From positions 1 to 46,188 of the forward strand of contig LUKI01000016.1 in the NCBI GenBank assembly GCA_001593685.1: a DNA stretch of 46,188 bases, given 5' to 3'. Of the stretch, positions 33,039 through 41,655 are shown in pieces. The notes below the pieces were generated by a model. That model ran no database searches. It was not told where the DNA came from and worked only from the letters and a program-made list of their open reading frames with translations. The position numbers and the translations under genes are program-made. This stretch comes from Gammaproteobacteria bacterium F7. GTDB taxonomy: Bacteria > Pseudomonadota > Gammaproteobacteria > Pseudomonadales > IMCC2047. Every line of letters begins with the position of its first letter. Position 1 is the stretch's first letter.

Positions 33039-33608
33039 CTAATTTTTAAGAGATTTGTATTTATTACAGGCTTCTTCTCTTCTTCCTGCAACTTGAGGGT
33101 CGTTATTTCCCATAGCTACGAGAATTAACTCGTTGCATTCACTGCGTGCTTTTTCAATTTCAGTTGGGGTTTTAGCTTCTGAAATTTGAATGATTTTTGG
33201 CTGAAATGATGCTGCTGCGTTGCAGTACATATTCTGCATTCTGTTTTGTATATTCGATTTGTTTTTATCATTGTTCAGATGGTTGCAGACTTCTTTGAAA
33301 AACTCTTTAGCCGTTACCTGGCATTTTGATTTTTCTTGAGTGTTGTTCGGGTAAGTTGAGCAAACGGACTTTTCTCTCACTTTCCAGAGTTGGTGCTGGA
33401 AAGTTATTTGTTGTTCTTTGTAGATGTAGCTCTTGGCTTCTACTTGGTAGTTATTTTGTTTCGTGATATACGAAGACAGTTGCTCTGCTTTATAAGCATT
33501 TAGGTCACTAATTGGTTTTGTTAACCATTCTAGCTCTTCAAAGATGTTTGTTTCGGCGTTAACTTGAGGGCTAATCAAGGCTATAACTAGTACTACATAT
33601 CTGATCAT
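33039..33608 (-). CDS. Exported hypothetical protein
   Basis: 189 aa with a signal peptide (MIRYVVLVIALISPQVNA-ET). The mature part is helical, Lys/Gln-rich, with seven Cys residues, probably forming disulfides. It starts with CAGG-ATGAT context identical to that of the LysR-linked small protein at 28278. It lies just downstream of a second CAKW-family protein (29 bases between them), so the two form an operon. No family recognised. Confidence 0.6.
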   Translation of the reverse strand: MIRYVVLVIALISPQVNAETNIFEELEWLTKPISDLNAYKAEQLSSYITKQNNYQVEAKSYIYKEQQITFQHQLWKVREKSVCSTYPNNTQEKSKCQVTAKEFFKEVCNHLNNDKNKSNIQNRMQNMYCNAAASFQPKIIQISEAKTPTEIEKARSECNELILVAMGNNDPQVAGRREEACNKYKSLKN

Positions 33609-33637
33609 CCTGACCGGTTCCTTTTGCTCTATTTTTC

Positions 33638-33868
33638 TTATTTAAAATATTCGTTATGCCGAGTCGGGCAGTTGGCATCCAGCATTTTCTGCTTGGCTTC
33701 TTTCATCTTTTTTTGATGCCATTCTTTGTAGAATTCATCTCGGCTAGCTTTTTTGTGCTTTTCAACTGACTTGTTCCACTTTGCGCATTGTCTAATGGAT
33801 ACATCTGGTTCTGCGATAGCGTGTGAGGTGATAAGTAGAGTAGATATGAGAAGTGTGCGTTTAATCAC
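33638..33868 (-). CDS. Small exported CAKW-family protein (copy 2)
   Basis: 76 aa from the GTG at 33868, preferred over an upstream ATG (33895) because AAGGA sits nine bases before it and because the resulting signal peptide (VIKRTLLISTLLITSHAIA) matches copy 1. The mature part SIRQCAKWNKSVEKHKKA and a basic helix parallel the protein at 28099-28278, with a longer tail and a second Cys. Function unknown. Confidence 0.55.
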   Translation of the reverse strand: MIKRTLLISTLLITSHAIAEPDVSIRQCAKWNKSVEKHKKASRDEFYKEWHQKKMKEAKQKMLDANCPTRHNEYFK

Positions 33869-33919
33869 TTTGTCCAGTTCCTTATGGTTATCCAAGTATT
33901 CCGTGCCTTTCGGCTTCCC

Positions 33920-34155
33920 TTATAGCGTTTTTTTGTACCACATAAGCCCAATCCTTCGGGCGATTGCTAACCCTTTCCCTGTTCTTGGTAACGTTGGGCT
34001 GTTGCTTCTAGCTCTGGACTGAGCTGTCCAATTTCTGGTGCTGTTTTACCACTTGTTAGTCAGTAGCTGTATTCAGGCATTAGGCCGCACAGGGTTTCTG
34101 CTTCTTCCCGTTTCGGTTTGTTATGGCCATTTAGCGCTGTTTGCGGCTTTAGATT
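33920..34155 (-). pseudogene. Dead small HTH repressor gene
   Basis: The minus frame reads ALNGHNKPKREEAETLCGLM PEYSY, then a TGA stop at 34060-34062 (expected Trp), then LTSGKTAPEIGQLSPELEAT and on to a TAA at 33920. The tail pattern WLTxGxxxPExGQxSPE is the same as in the intact repressor at 19034-19261. The N-terminal part of the HTH is not recoverable upstream. I infer it was this element's repressor and is now inactive. Confidence 0.55.
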
Positions 34156-34170
34156 GTATCAACCGATACA
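34155..34170. promoter_or_regulatory. Palindromic operator candidate
   Basis: TGTATC-AACC-GATACA, perfect six-base arms, just upstream of the dead repressor gene. A plausible former operator of that repressor. Confidence 0.35.
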
Positions 34171-34318
34171 TCATTAGCAACTAATACAAAGTGGCTATCA
34201 CAGCGGGAGTTTGTAGATGGATCTAGGTTCAAAGAGCCGCCCGGTCGCCATACCCGTGCTGACCCAACCGCTAAGGCTCTGTTTATTGGAGTTTTGTAGA
34301 GAAAGTGTAGAACTTCCA

Positions 34319-34410
34319 GGCAATAAAAAAGGGCTCACATCGCTGTGAACCCTTTGATATATGGTAGCTACGGGCAGACTTGAACTGCCGACCCCAGCAT
34401 TATGAAGGCT
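34319..34410. repeat. att-like direct repeat 2 (middle tRNA-Met 3' copy; left end of segment B)
   Basis: Hairpin plus tRNA-Met 3' half ending GTAGCTACCA on the minus strand. The T-arm differs from the functional tRNA but is perfectly paired (GGCAG-TTCAAGT-CTGCC), so the substitutions are compensatory. The copy probably derives from a different tRNA-Met allele carried in by an element. Confidence 0.85.
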
Positions 34411-34430
34411 TCTCTTGCCAGTTTTCTGCT

Positions 34431-34533
34431 TACGACTTAATGCAAAAATATACGGCTTAAAATTATATAACTTATTGATATTTATTGTATAACTTCCTCT
34501 TTCCATAATTGCATTGTCCCGCATTAAGTCGTA
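34431..34533. repeat. 13-bp inverted repeat before the integrase gene
   Basis: TACGACTTAATGC (34431-34443) and its exact complement GCATTAAGTCGTA (34521-34533) flank 77 bases of AT-rich DNA between the att copy and int. Possible excisionase or integrase accessory sites. Confidence 0.55.
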
Positions 34534-34552
34534 TCCTTCCTCATATAATTTA

Positions 34553-34578
34553 CTAGACATACGCTAGACAGAGAATTT
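34553..34578. repeat. Arm-type repeat, left end of segment B
   Basis: CTAGACATACGCTAGAC with flanks, 26 bases matching 44192-44217 with one mismatch. Contains two CTAGACA units 11 bases apart. It overlaps the int upstream region. Confidence 0.65.
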
Positions 34579-34601
34579 CTCCGTATTTTTGGGTAATTGA
34601 T

Positions 34602-35894
34602 ATGGGTGCCAGAAAGGAAGGAAAACGTAAGGCCGCTTTAACGGATCGCCTCATTGAATCAGCGAAACCTGAGGATAAGCTCTACCGGATTTGGGATACC
34701 AAAATTCCGGGCTTCTTTGTAAAGATTCGTCCCACTGGTGTAATTGGCTACGGCCTGGGTTATTACCATAACGGTAAATTCAAAGAATACACCATAGGCA
34801 AACGTGGGGCCCTTACCCTCAAGCAAGCCAGAGACAACGCAAAGGCGCTGGCCGGTGATGTTGCCGAAGGTATCGACATTCAGGCAAAAAAAGTAGCTGG
34901 CAGGCGTGAAGCTGAAGCTGCCAGAGTCAGAACGCTAAAGATTTTCATTGATGAGAAGTACAAGCCCTGGGTTACTGTCGAACGTAAAACAGGCGAGGAC
35001 ACCATACGCCGATTAAAACTCCATTTCTCTTTTCTCTATAACACCCCCATGACAGACATTACTGAGTGGGGTATTACCAAATGGCGCTCCGATAGGCTGA
35101 AATCTAATACCTCCCCCAAAACAATCAACCGTGACGTGGCAACACTTAAAGGTGTGCTGGCTAAGGCGGTAGCTTGGGGGGTGTTGAATGAGAATCCGCT
35201 GACAAACCTCAAACCGTTAAAGGTCGATAATCATAGCAAACAGCGATTCCTTACACCTGACGAAGAGAAAGCCCTTCGTGCTGCTTTGGACGAGCGGGAC
35301 AGGGAAATAAAGCAAGGTCGGGAGTCTGGCAACGCCTGGAGAGAACAGCGAGGGTACGCCAAGAAGCATGCCTTTAACCGGAATGAGTTTGCTGACTACA
35401 TTCAACCCATGTTGCTGTTGATGCTTAATACCGGCCTGCGACCTGCTGAGGTGTTCCAGATAGAGTGGGGGGACATTAATTTTAAAGGTACAACGCTGAC
35501 AGTTCGTGGTGAGATTGCAAAGAGCGGGAAGACTCGGCATATCCATTTAAACCGCGAAGCTCTGGGTATTATGCTGCAATGGAATAACCAGCAGCCAGAG
35601 GGCAAAAAGCAAAAGAGTAGAGGTAAGCGCCTAGTATTTCCCAGTCCTGTCAATGGTGGTGCTATGGTGAAGATACCCAAGGCAGTCTATAGAGTGTTTA
35701 GTAGTGCCAAGCTAAAGAACTTCCGCCCCTATGATCTACGCCATACATTCGCCAGTAAATTGGTGATGAAGGGCGTTGATCTAAACACTGTGCGTGAACT
35801 TCTTGGGCATCGTGACATATCCACCACGCTTATCTATGCCCACCTGGCACCAGACCATAAGGCGCAAGCTGTCGAGCTACTTAATGATGGTTAG
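34602..35894 (+). CDS. Tyrosine-family site-specific integrase (P4/DUF4102 type)
   Basis: 430 aa. An N-terminal DUF4102-like arm-binding domain (LYRIWDTKIPGFFVKIRPTG, residues about 27-60, and TLKQARDNAKALAGDV) precedes the core-binding domain (about 105-200) and the catalytic domain. Catalytic residues: Arg280 (NTGLRPAE), Lys near KSGKTRHI, Arg380-His381 (YDLRHTFAS), His in LLGHRD and Tyr412 (TTLIYAHL). All are present. It sits 190 bases from the middle att copy. It would insert the element at the 3' end of tRNA-Met. A repeat overlapping its upstream region suggests autorepression. Confidence 0.95.
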   Translation: MGARKEGKRKAALTDRLIESAKPEDKLYRIWDTKIPGFFVKIRPTGVIGYGLGYYHNGKFKEYTIGKRGALTLKQARDNAKALAGDVAEGIDIQAKKVAGRREAEAARVRTLKIFIDEKYKPWVTVERKTGEDTIRRLKLHFSFLYNTPMTDITEWGITKWRSDRLKSNTSPKTINRDVATLKGVLAKAVAWGVLNENPLTNLKPLKVDNHSKQRFLTPDEEKALRAALDERDREIKQGRESGNAWREQRGYAKKHAFNRNEFADYIQPMLLLMLNTGLRPAEVFQIEWGDINFKGTTLTVRGEIAKSGKTRHIHLNREALGIMLQWNNQQPEGKKQKSRGKRLVFPSPVNGGAMVKIPKAVYRVFSSAKLKNFRPYDLRHTFASKLVMKGVDLNTVRELLGHRDISTTLIYAHLAPDHKAQAVELLNDG

Positions 35895-36190
35895 CGTTAG
35901 TCGTTGGCGGGTCCTTTGGGGTTTTCTTTACCGCGGGGTCGCAGCATAGCGCGGTATTTAAGAAATTTTGAAGCCCTATAGTCTCGGCAGCAGGTGAATA
36001 TGTTTATGGCTGTGTTTAGAAAGCGCGGGTCCTTCCTGGCTTTGTTGTCATACGGGGACGCAGCTCGCGGAAAAACTGTAAAGCTATCAGTAGCTTAGGG
36101 GGTTCCGCTTCCGGTTTTTGAAAGTTTTAGCTCCTTTGCTTATGGTTTACATAAGCAAAAAAAGAAAAAGCATAAATCAGAAAACCGCGA
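35895..36190. other. Gene-poor stretch between int and the left iteron array
   Basis: No credible ORF. It contains a perfect hairpin, TTGCTTATG and its complement, near 36137-36160, followed by A7 rather than T on either strand, so it is not a terminator. A GC-rich patch lies near 35930-35955. Confidence 0.5.
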
Positions 36191-36193
36191 AAC

Positions 36194-36310
36194 ACGGTGG
36201 TAACAGTGGGAACAACGGGAACAGATTTTATTATTTATTGATTTATATAGAGTTTTATAGGGAGCGTACTGTTCCCACTATAATTTTTTTAGTGGGAACA
36301 GGTGGGAACA
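36194..36310. repeat. Iteron array 1 (putative replication origin element)
   Basis: Units of GTGGGAACA: degenerate GTGGTAACA near 36197-36205, GTGGGAACA 36206-36214, CGGGAACA 36216-36223, then about 40 bases of AT-rich DNA, an inverted TGTTCCCAC 36270-36278, and GTGGGAACA at 36292-36300 and 36302-36310. The layout matches array 2 read in reverse. Confidence 0.75.
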
Positions 36311-36431
36311 AAGTAGCGGCTCATAATGGCCGTTAAATCAGGTTGCCAAGTCTAGCTCGACGGAGTGAAAAGGCGGAATACCCACCCGCCCTGGCTTGGT
36401 TGCTCTATGTGGGATCGCAGGGGTGCGAACA

Positions 36432-37652
36432 GTGAAAAACTACTATCGTTTTGCTGAACCTGAAGAGGTTGAGCAGTTCGCTGAAAATATATTGGAGCAT
36501 TTTGGGGGCGCTCTTTCTGATGGCGAAGCGCTTGAGCTGCTTGCAGAAAGGCTTGAATGTTATATAAAAGGAAGGCTTGAAAGTTTTGGCCTCTGTACTA
36601 GAGCAGAGCTTAAGAAACCATTAAATGATTGTTTTGACATAGCCCGGAAACACTTTGATCTTCTTGAGGATATAGATGAGCAGATTGAAAAATCTCACCA
36701 CTTACGTGTTGCGACTGCCGGGAGTTGTTTGGTTGTAGCTATAAGAAGGGGGAAGTTAGAGGAGGCAATAGCTGAGGCCTTAAGGTTTGCTGGACTAGCT
36801 ACATACAAATCTGCCAGCAGGAGTTACGACAGGTTTTCGATGGTTGAATTTGATCCTCTTTTTGGTGATTACCCTCATATGGAAGATATGAGCCCAAGCT
36901 CAAAGGGGGGGATCCTGGCCTCTGTAATAGTTCAAGCAAGGCAAATATGGGGGGTTGACCAGTACTCTTATATTGAGGCCTACCCTACAGAAAGGCATAA
37001 AGCTGCATTGTTTATCAAAAGATCCAAGGCATATGTTTTTCAATACGCTGTAAGGCACGGAACCTATTGGAAGGAGCCTGAACACCAAACAACAATGATC
37101 GTTTATGACCACCTGCGTTGCCAAATTGAACCGGAAATTGTAATGCGTTATTTAGGCATGGCTCACGGAGCAGAGCAGGCTCTAGCGACTGGGGTGAGCC
37201 GAGCTGAAGTATATAGTGTATATGCCGCTGATTATGCGTTTAAAGCACTTAATGAAATAGCACTTTCTGAACTTCACGAGAAAGCCCCTGATGAAGGAGT
37301 GTTGGATTATTATTTTAAAGAGTCCCAAGGGTTTCTTGCACAAGCCTTAGAGTTCAAGCGAGCGGAACAGGTCTCCAGCGCTTATTCTAGTGCTCTCCGA
37401 GACAGACAAAGTAAAGCGGGAAAGAGTCGCGCACCTTGGGGAAAAAAGTTAAACAATTTTATTGAAGACAAGCTGATAAAATCAGGTCCGCAAAAGAGCG
37501 TGTCGAAGTTTGCAAAAAGCATTCTTTCTGAAGCTAGAGCAATAAAAACCAAAGAAGCAGGCCATGATTGGGTGGATGAGCACCAAGCACTAGAAGCCAT
37601 ACGTAAACGGGCACAGGCTGCTCACCATAAATTGTTCCCAAAAACGGAGTAA
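36432..37652 (+). CDS. Unknown 406-aa island protein
   Basis: The start is chosen at GTG 36432 (AGGGG nine bases upstream); an in-frame TTG 36 bases earlier is possible. The product is soluble and largely alpha-helical: an N-terminal region YYRFAEPEEVEQFAENILEHFGG, a middle part with SYIEAYPTERHKAALFIKRS, a His/Tyr-rich stretch (HGTYWKEPEHQTTMIVYDHLRC) and a basic C-terminus. No nuclease, methylase or NTPase motif is visible. It sits between the origin array and the AlpA-like gene, a usual cargo slot in satellites, so defence or phage-interaction roles are possible but unproven. Confidence 0.7.
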   Translation: MKNYYRFAEPEEVEQFAENILEHFGGALSDGEALELLAERLECYIKGRLESFGLCTRAELKKPLNDCFDIARKHFDLLEDIDEQIEKSHHLRVATAGSCLVVAIRRGKLEEAIAEALRFAGLATYKSASRSYDRFSMVEFDPLFGDYPHMEDMSPSSKGGILASVIVQARQIWGVDQYSYIEAYPTERHKAALFIKRSKAYVFQYAVRHGTYWKEPEHQTTMIVYDHLRCQIEPEIVMRYLGMAHGAEQALATGVSRAEVYSVYAADYAFKALNEIALSELHEKAPDEGVLDYYFKESQGFLAQALEFKRAEQVSSAYSSALRDRQSKAGKSRAPWGKKLNNFIEDKLIKSGPQKSVSKFAKSILSEARAIKTKEAGHDWVDEHQALEAIRKRAQAAHHKLFPKTE

Positions 37653-37659
37653 GTAGGTG

Positions 37660-37691
37660 TTAACCGGTTAAGGCTAGCTTTAGCCGGTTAA
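37660..37691. promoter_or_regulatory. TTAACCGGTTAA palindrome plus half-site
   Basis: A perfect 12-bp palindrome (37660-37671) followed 12 bases on by GCCGGTTAA (37683-37691), upstream of the AlpA-like gene. A likely operator for an element-encoded regulator. Confidence 0.45.
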
Positions 37692-37764
37692 AGAAGATGC
37701 CCACCCCTTAACCACCTTTTAATATCCAAAACCGTAAACACACCTAAATCATAGGAATACGGAA

Positions 37765-38043
37765 ATGGATGAAAACTTAGATTTAAATAAACTCGCGGCA
37801 GCCAATGCCTGGCTCAAAACAGCAATGGTCGCGGCTTTGCTAGATTGCTCTGTATCTACAGTCGAAAAGTCTCGTAAATCTGGGGAGCTTCTCGGAGTCC
37901 CCGCCCCCCGTTATGCCCGTGTAGGCAAAAGCGTTCGATATTCTGCCAAAGACTTACAGGAATGGCAGGAATCGCTGCCAAAGTTCAAACATGAGGCAGA
38001 GGAATTCGTTTCCAAACAGCAAGCCGCTGGGGGTGGAAAATGA
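37765..38043 (+). CDS. AlpA/excisionase-like HTH regulator
   Basis: 92 aa. Residues 17-70 form a MerR-type winged helix (LKTAMVAALLDCSVSTVEKS, then PRYARVGKSVRYSAKDLQEW), the pattern of AlpA/Xis DNA-binding proteins. Such proteins drive excision or early transcription in P4-like elements. Its stop overlaps the next start as ATGA, so the downstream gene is translationally coupled. The palindrome at 37660 is a candidate target. Confidence 0.8.
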   Translation: MDENLDLNKLAAANAWLKTAMVAALLDCSVSTVEKSRKSGELLGVPAPRYARVGKSVRYSAKDLQEWQESLPKFKHEAEEFVSKQQAAGGGK

Positions 38044-38405
38044 GCGCCCACAAAATGCAACTACCACCAGCTCTGTCGGATCATGACATTATAAAAACCT
38101 GTCACATTGCGAGACCAGAAGAGCTTTGCAAAGTGCTAAATCGAGAAGGCCTTAATGCTCACTCAAAGCAAATAAAGCGCTTCATCGAGCAAAGCGACAA
38201 GCATGGTTTTACACCTATTCTGGTTGGCTGGAGGCCCAGCGAAACCTGTCTTATTGCGTATTACCACATTGCTCCTGGCGTTCCTTTTATCAATCTATCA
38301 AGCGATATAAAACGGGAGGCGTACAAGTGCGCTCGGAATCCCATATTTACAGGCCTTCCGGTGCTTAGTTGTCGGTTTGATGGAGGAACAACCAATGGGC
38401 TTTGA
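38040..38405 (+). CDS. Hypothetical island protein
   Basis: 121 aa, soluble, no recognised family. It contains ARPEELCKVLNREGLNAHSK (helical) and GFTPILVGWRPSETCLIAYY (strand-like). Translationally coupled to the AlpA-like gene (4-base overlap), and it overlaps the next gene by 11 bases. Tight packing and strand suggest a role in replication control of the element. Confidence 0.7.
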   Translation: MSAHKMQLPPALSDHDIIKTCHIARPEELCKVLNREGLNAHSKQIKRFIEQSDKHGFTPILVGWRPSETCLIAYYHIAPGVPFINLSSDIKREAYKCARNPIFTGLPVLSCRFDGGTTNGL

Positions 38406-38721
38406 TTCTGAAAATGCGTGGATGCAAGCTTTGATTCACAACCCCCGCGAACTTGAATGCAATATGACCAGCGATGAGTTGATAGCCCTGGCTGACGTGG
38501 TTCACAGGCAAGCCGATGACTTGCTCGACGGGTTGGCGATAGTAGGAGAGCTTGTTTCTATTATCGGTAAGACCGAAGGAGCGGGAAGGCTTACAAGACA
38601 ACAATCCGAACAGTTAGGGAAACTCATGTTTAATTATGTTGAGGCCCAAAAAATGCTGTCTGCATTTCGCCGGTATATAGATACCGCTCATCATTCACGT
38701 GAAAACCCTTTCAATGGCTAA
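38395..38721 (+). CDS. Hypothetical helical island protein
   Basis: 108 aa from the ATG at 38395, which has GGAGG about eight bases upstream; an earlier in-frame TTG is discounted. Mostly helical (DELIALADVVHRQADDLLDGLAIVGE, then QQSEQLGKLMFNYVEAQKML). Overlaps the preceding gene by 11 bases. No family recognised. Confidence 0.7.
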   Translation: MGFDSENAWMQALIHNPRELECNMTSDELIALADVVHRQADDLLDGLAIVGELVSIIGKTEGAGRLTRQQSEQLGKLMFNYVEAQKMLSAFRRYIDTAHHSRENPFNG

Positions 38722-38790
38722 GCCACCCCGCCGCAACCTGTGGAATTGTTTACAGGGTGGGGGATAACCGTATTTTAGTGGGTAATAGTA

Positions 38791-41625
38791 ATGGGTAACT
38801 CTATTGATTTTAGGCTGGTAGCTGAACGGGCTTTAAGTGCTGTTGATTCAGTGTTGGCGCGTTGGCTACCGAATGGTAAAAGGCAGGGCGGGGAGTATGT
38901 TGTTACGAACCCTACCCGTGCTGATAATTCTCCGGGTTCTTTTTCTGTCAACTTGGCGTCTGGTAAGTGGGCGGACTTTGCAGAAGATTCAAAAGGTGGT
39001 GACCTCGTATCTTTGATTGCTTACCTTGAAGGTGTTTCGCAAAAGGAAGCAGCGCAGATTTTAGCCGACTTCCTAAACCTCGATATTTCGGCTACTTCCG
39101 CGCCTCAGAAGCCCGCAGGGAAAGCAAAGGCCAAACCAGCCAAATATACTTGGACTGCAATGCTACCGGTTCCAGAGGCGGGGCTGGCGTCTATCCCTTC
39201 TGAGCATTCGAGTTTAGGTAAGCCTTCTGCTGTTTGGGAATACCTAAATGGCACCGGCGCTTTAATGATGAAGGTTTTTCGCTTTGATAAAGGGGGTGCC
39301 AGTAACCGATCAAAAGAATATAGGCCGCTGTGTTGGTGCCAAGGTTCGGATGGCAAGCAGAGATGGCGTTGGCAGCAACCAGCAGATAACCGGCCTCTGT
39401 ATGGTCTCGACAGACTGGCATGGGTAACAGGTAAGCCGGTGTTATTGGTCGAAGGTGAAAAAGCCTGTGATGCTGCGATAGGGCTATTTTCTGATGTTGT
39501 AGTGCTTTCATGGCCAGGTGGTAGTAAAGCGCTGGGTAAGGTGGATTTTAAGTCGTTGGGTGGTCGTGAGGTGTGGTATTGGCCGGATAACGACAAGGCC
39601 GGGGCTGAGAGCGTACCTGTGCTGAGAAACCACCTTGAGCAGGCTGGGATTAAGTCGTTACAAGTGTTTAACCTAAGAGCTTTTGAAGCCACCCCCAAAA
39701 CTGAAAACGGCAAACCAGTTTTGATTGCTGGGGGTGAGTGGCCGGACAAAGCGGACGCTGCTGATGCTGTAGAAATGGGTTGGACTGCTGACCATATCGA
39801 GCTGCTGAAATCTGATGGCGTGTTGTTTGAGGTGGAGCTGGCATCACCCCCAAGCGAACAGGAACAGTTGCCCGCTGGTGAGCCAGAGGCGTTTCACGGG
39901 TTCAAGATCGTTGACGGCGGAGTTTACTTCTTTGACGGGAAGGCGAAGAGTTATAAATTTCTCTGTTCAAAGCTGGAGCAATTAGCCTGGGCGCGTCTTC
40001 TCAAGTTCACGGATCTGGATTACATAGAAAAGGAGTGGGTGGCCCCTAATCGCCTGTTTGCTACTGATGGTGGTAGTGAGGTTGTTCGAGAGCTTGCAGA
40101 CCGTGGCCTTAATGCCAGCATGAACCGAAACAGCAAGTCTAAGCTGCTGGAGTATATCAACACCCTAAACCCCACTGAGCGCGTTCGCCTGGCTTATAAA
40201 ATGGGCTGGCATGGTGATTCCTTTATGTTGCCTTATGGTGTGGTGGGCACCTCTTCCGAAACGCTGCGTTATTACTCTGAGGACTCTCAGCGGTGCAAAA
40301 TGAAGCAGGCCGGAACGCTGGAGGAGTGGCGGGGCGGTGTTGCAAAGTATGCGGCCGGTAACCCGCTAGTAGCGTTTATGATGAGCGTGGCATTTACAGC
40401 CCCTTTGCTTGAAATCATGGGCATGGAGACAAGCGGGTTTCATATTTATTCGGATAGCTCGGATGGTAAGACCACAACGCTTACAGCGGCCTCCTCAGTG
40501 CTTGGGCAAGGTGAGGGCTACGGTTACAAATGGAGAGCCACAGACAATGCCTTGGAGGGTATTGCTGCCTCCCATTCTGATTGCTTGCTGGTGCTTGATG
40601 AGATTGGACAGGCTAATGATCGTTTGATCGGTGAAACGGTCATGATGCTGGGCAATGGCCTGGGTAAGTCTAGGGCGAATGAGCGCGGGGGTGTACAAGG
40701 CAACCAGCACCAGTGGCGTCTGGCTTATCTTTCATCTGGCGAACAAACGTTGGCTGGTAAAATGTCAGAGGCTGGGTTAAAAACAAAAGCAGGTATGGAG
40801 GTTCGGCTCCTGAATATCCCTGTACGTCTTCACCTTGACGGCGTAGAGAGTTACGGGGTTTTTAATGAGTTGCACGGCTTTTCCTCTGGTGCTGATTTGT
40901 CAGACCAATTCAAAAGCGCAGCCAATAAATTTTACGGCACGGCTTTTCCGGCCTTCATAGCCAAGCTGATAGAGAATCTCGACAGGGAAAAGCTCATAGC
41001 CTGGTTATCCCAAAAGCAAGCTGAATTTGCCCAGTATCATGTATCAGACACAACAGGCGGACAAGTACGCCGTGCCGCTGATAAGTTTGCTCTGGTTGGT
41101 GCTGCTGGAGAGCTTGCGACAAAGTGGGGTATTACCGGCTGGGAAAAAGGAGAGGCTCTGAGAGCCGCGGATAATTGCTTTAAGCGCTGGCTTAATGATC
41201 GAGGTGGTGAAGGGAATTTAGAAGATAAGCAAATACTCCAGCAAGTCCGGTTATTCTTTGAACGTGAAGGAGAGTCCGGTTTTACTCGCTGGGATTTGGA
41301 TGATGCGAAGGTAGACGAGCATACCCCGCGCACCATGAAGCGCTACGGGTTTAGGAAAACGGAAAGCGAAACCGATCAACTCCTGGGGGTGACAACGGAA
41401 AGTGTTTATTACACGCTGCCAGAATCGTTTAGGACGGAAATCTGCAAAGGCTACGATCCTAAGCGGGTGGCTAGGTTGTTACGCGATCATGGGGCTTTAG
41501 TTTGTGATACGGAAAAGAACGGCTCACGGCTCCAGCGTAGTGTTAGGTTGCCTGGTATGGGTAAACACCCGACTAAATGCTATGTTATTAAACATTCTGC
41601 ACTATATGGTGGGGGTGGCGTTTAA
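38791..41625 (+). CDS. TOPRIM primase fused to DUF927 helicase (satellite replicase)
   Basis: 944 aa. N-terminal domain (residues 1-100) resembling the CHC2/primase entry region but without zinc Cys residues (WADFAEDSKGGDLVSLIAYL). TOPRIM domain about 215-300 with VEGEKACDAA and the acidic YWPDNDKAG motif. DUF927 helicase about 365-700 with a P-loop variant SDSSDGKTTTL near residue 555 and Walker B CLLVLDEIG near 598. A C-terminal domain of about 200 residues ends at 944 and could bind the iterons. The primase-helicase fusion parallels the P4 alpha protein in design, with different domains. It likely initiates replication at the paired iteron arrays. Confidence 0.88.
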   Translation: MGNSIDFRLVAERALSAVDSVLARWLPNGKRQGGEYVVTNPTRADNSPGSFSVNLASGKWADFAEDSKGGDLVSLIAYLEGVSQKEAAQILADFLNLDISATSAPQKPAGKAKAKPAKYTWTAMLPVPEAGLASIPSEHSSLGKPSAVWEYLNGTGALMMKVFRFDKGGASNRSKEYRPLCWCQGSDGKQRWRWQQPADNRPLYGLDRLAWVTGKPVLLVEGEKACDAAIGLFSDVVVLSWPGGSKALGKVDFKSLGGREVWYWPDNDKAGAESVPVLRNHLEQAGIKSLQVFNLRAFEATPKTENGKPVLIAGGEWPDKADAADAVEMGWTADHIELLKSDGVLFEVELASPPSEQEQLPAGEPEAFHGFKIVDGGVYFFDGKAKSYKFLCSKLEQLAWARLLKFTDLDYIEKEWVAPNRLFATDGGSEVVRELADRGLNASMNRNSKSKLLEYINTLNPTERVRLAYKMGWHGDSFMLPYGVVGTSSETLRYYSEDSQRCKMKQAGTLEEWRGGVAKYAAGNPLVAFMMSVAFTAPLLEIMGMETSGFHIYSDSSDGKTTTLTAASSVLGQGEGYGYKWRATDNALEGIAASHSDCLLVLDEIGQANDRLIGETVMMLGNGLGKSRANERGGVQGNQHQWRLAYLSSGEQTLAGKMSEAGLKTKAGMEVRLLNIPVRLHLDGVESYGVFNELHGFSSGADLSDQFKSAANKFYGTAFPAFIAKLIENLDREKLIAWLSQKQAEFAQYHVSDTTGGQVRRAADKFALVGAAGELATKWGITGWEKGEALRAADNCFKRWLNDRGGEGNLEDKQILQQVRLFFEREGESGFTRWDLDDAKVDEHTPRTMKRYGFRKTESETDQLLGVTTESVYYTLPESFRTEICKGYDPKRVARLLRDHGALVCDTEKNGSRLQRSVRLPGMGKHPTKCYVIKHSALYGGGGV

Positions 41626-41655
41626 CCACCCCCGAACGCTTAAAGTATGAAGTTG

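Larger units (their letters stand above)
30505..34318. mobile_element. Decayed tRNA-Met island segment A
   Basis: A 3.8-kb segment bounded by att-like repeats at both ends. It has no integrase, and carries a small membrane-anchored protein, an IS3-family insertion next to a truncated gene, two small exported proteins and a dead repressor gene. It is visibly more AT-rich than the core genes. Best read as the remains of an older integrative element sharing the tRNA site of segment B. Confidence 0.65.

Noticed and set aside
34198-34560. 120-aa minus ORF across the middle att copy
   Set aside because: It runs through the tRNA remnant and terminator hairpin and has no domain; a shadow of the att sequence.
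36135-36160. Perfect hairpin TTGCTTATG...CATAAGCAA considered as a terminator
   Set aside because: It is followed by A residues on the plus strand and by no T-run on the minus strand.
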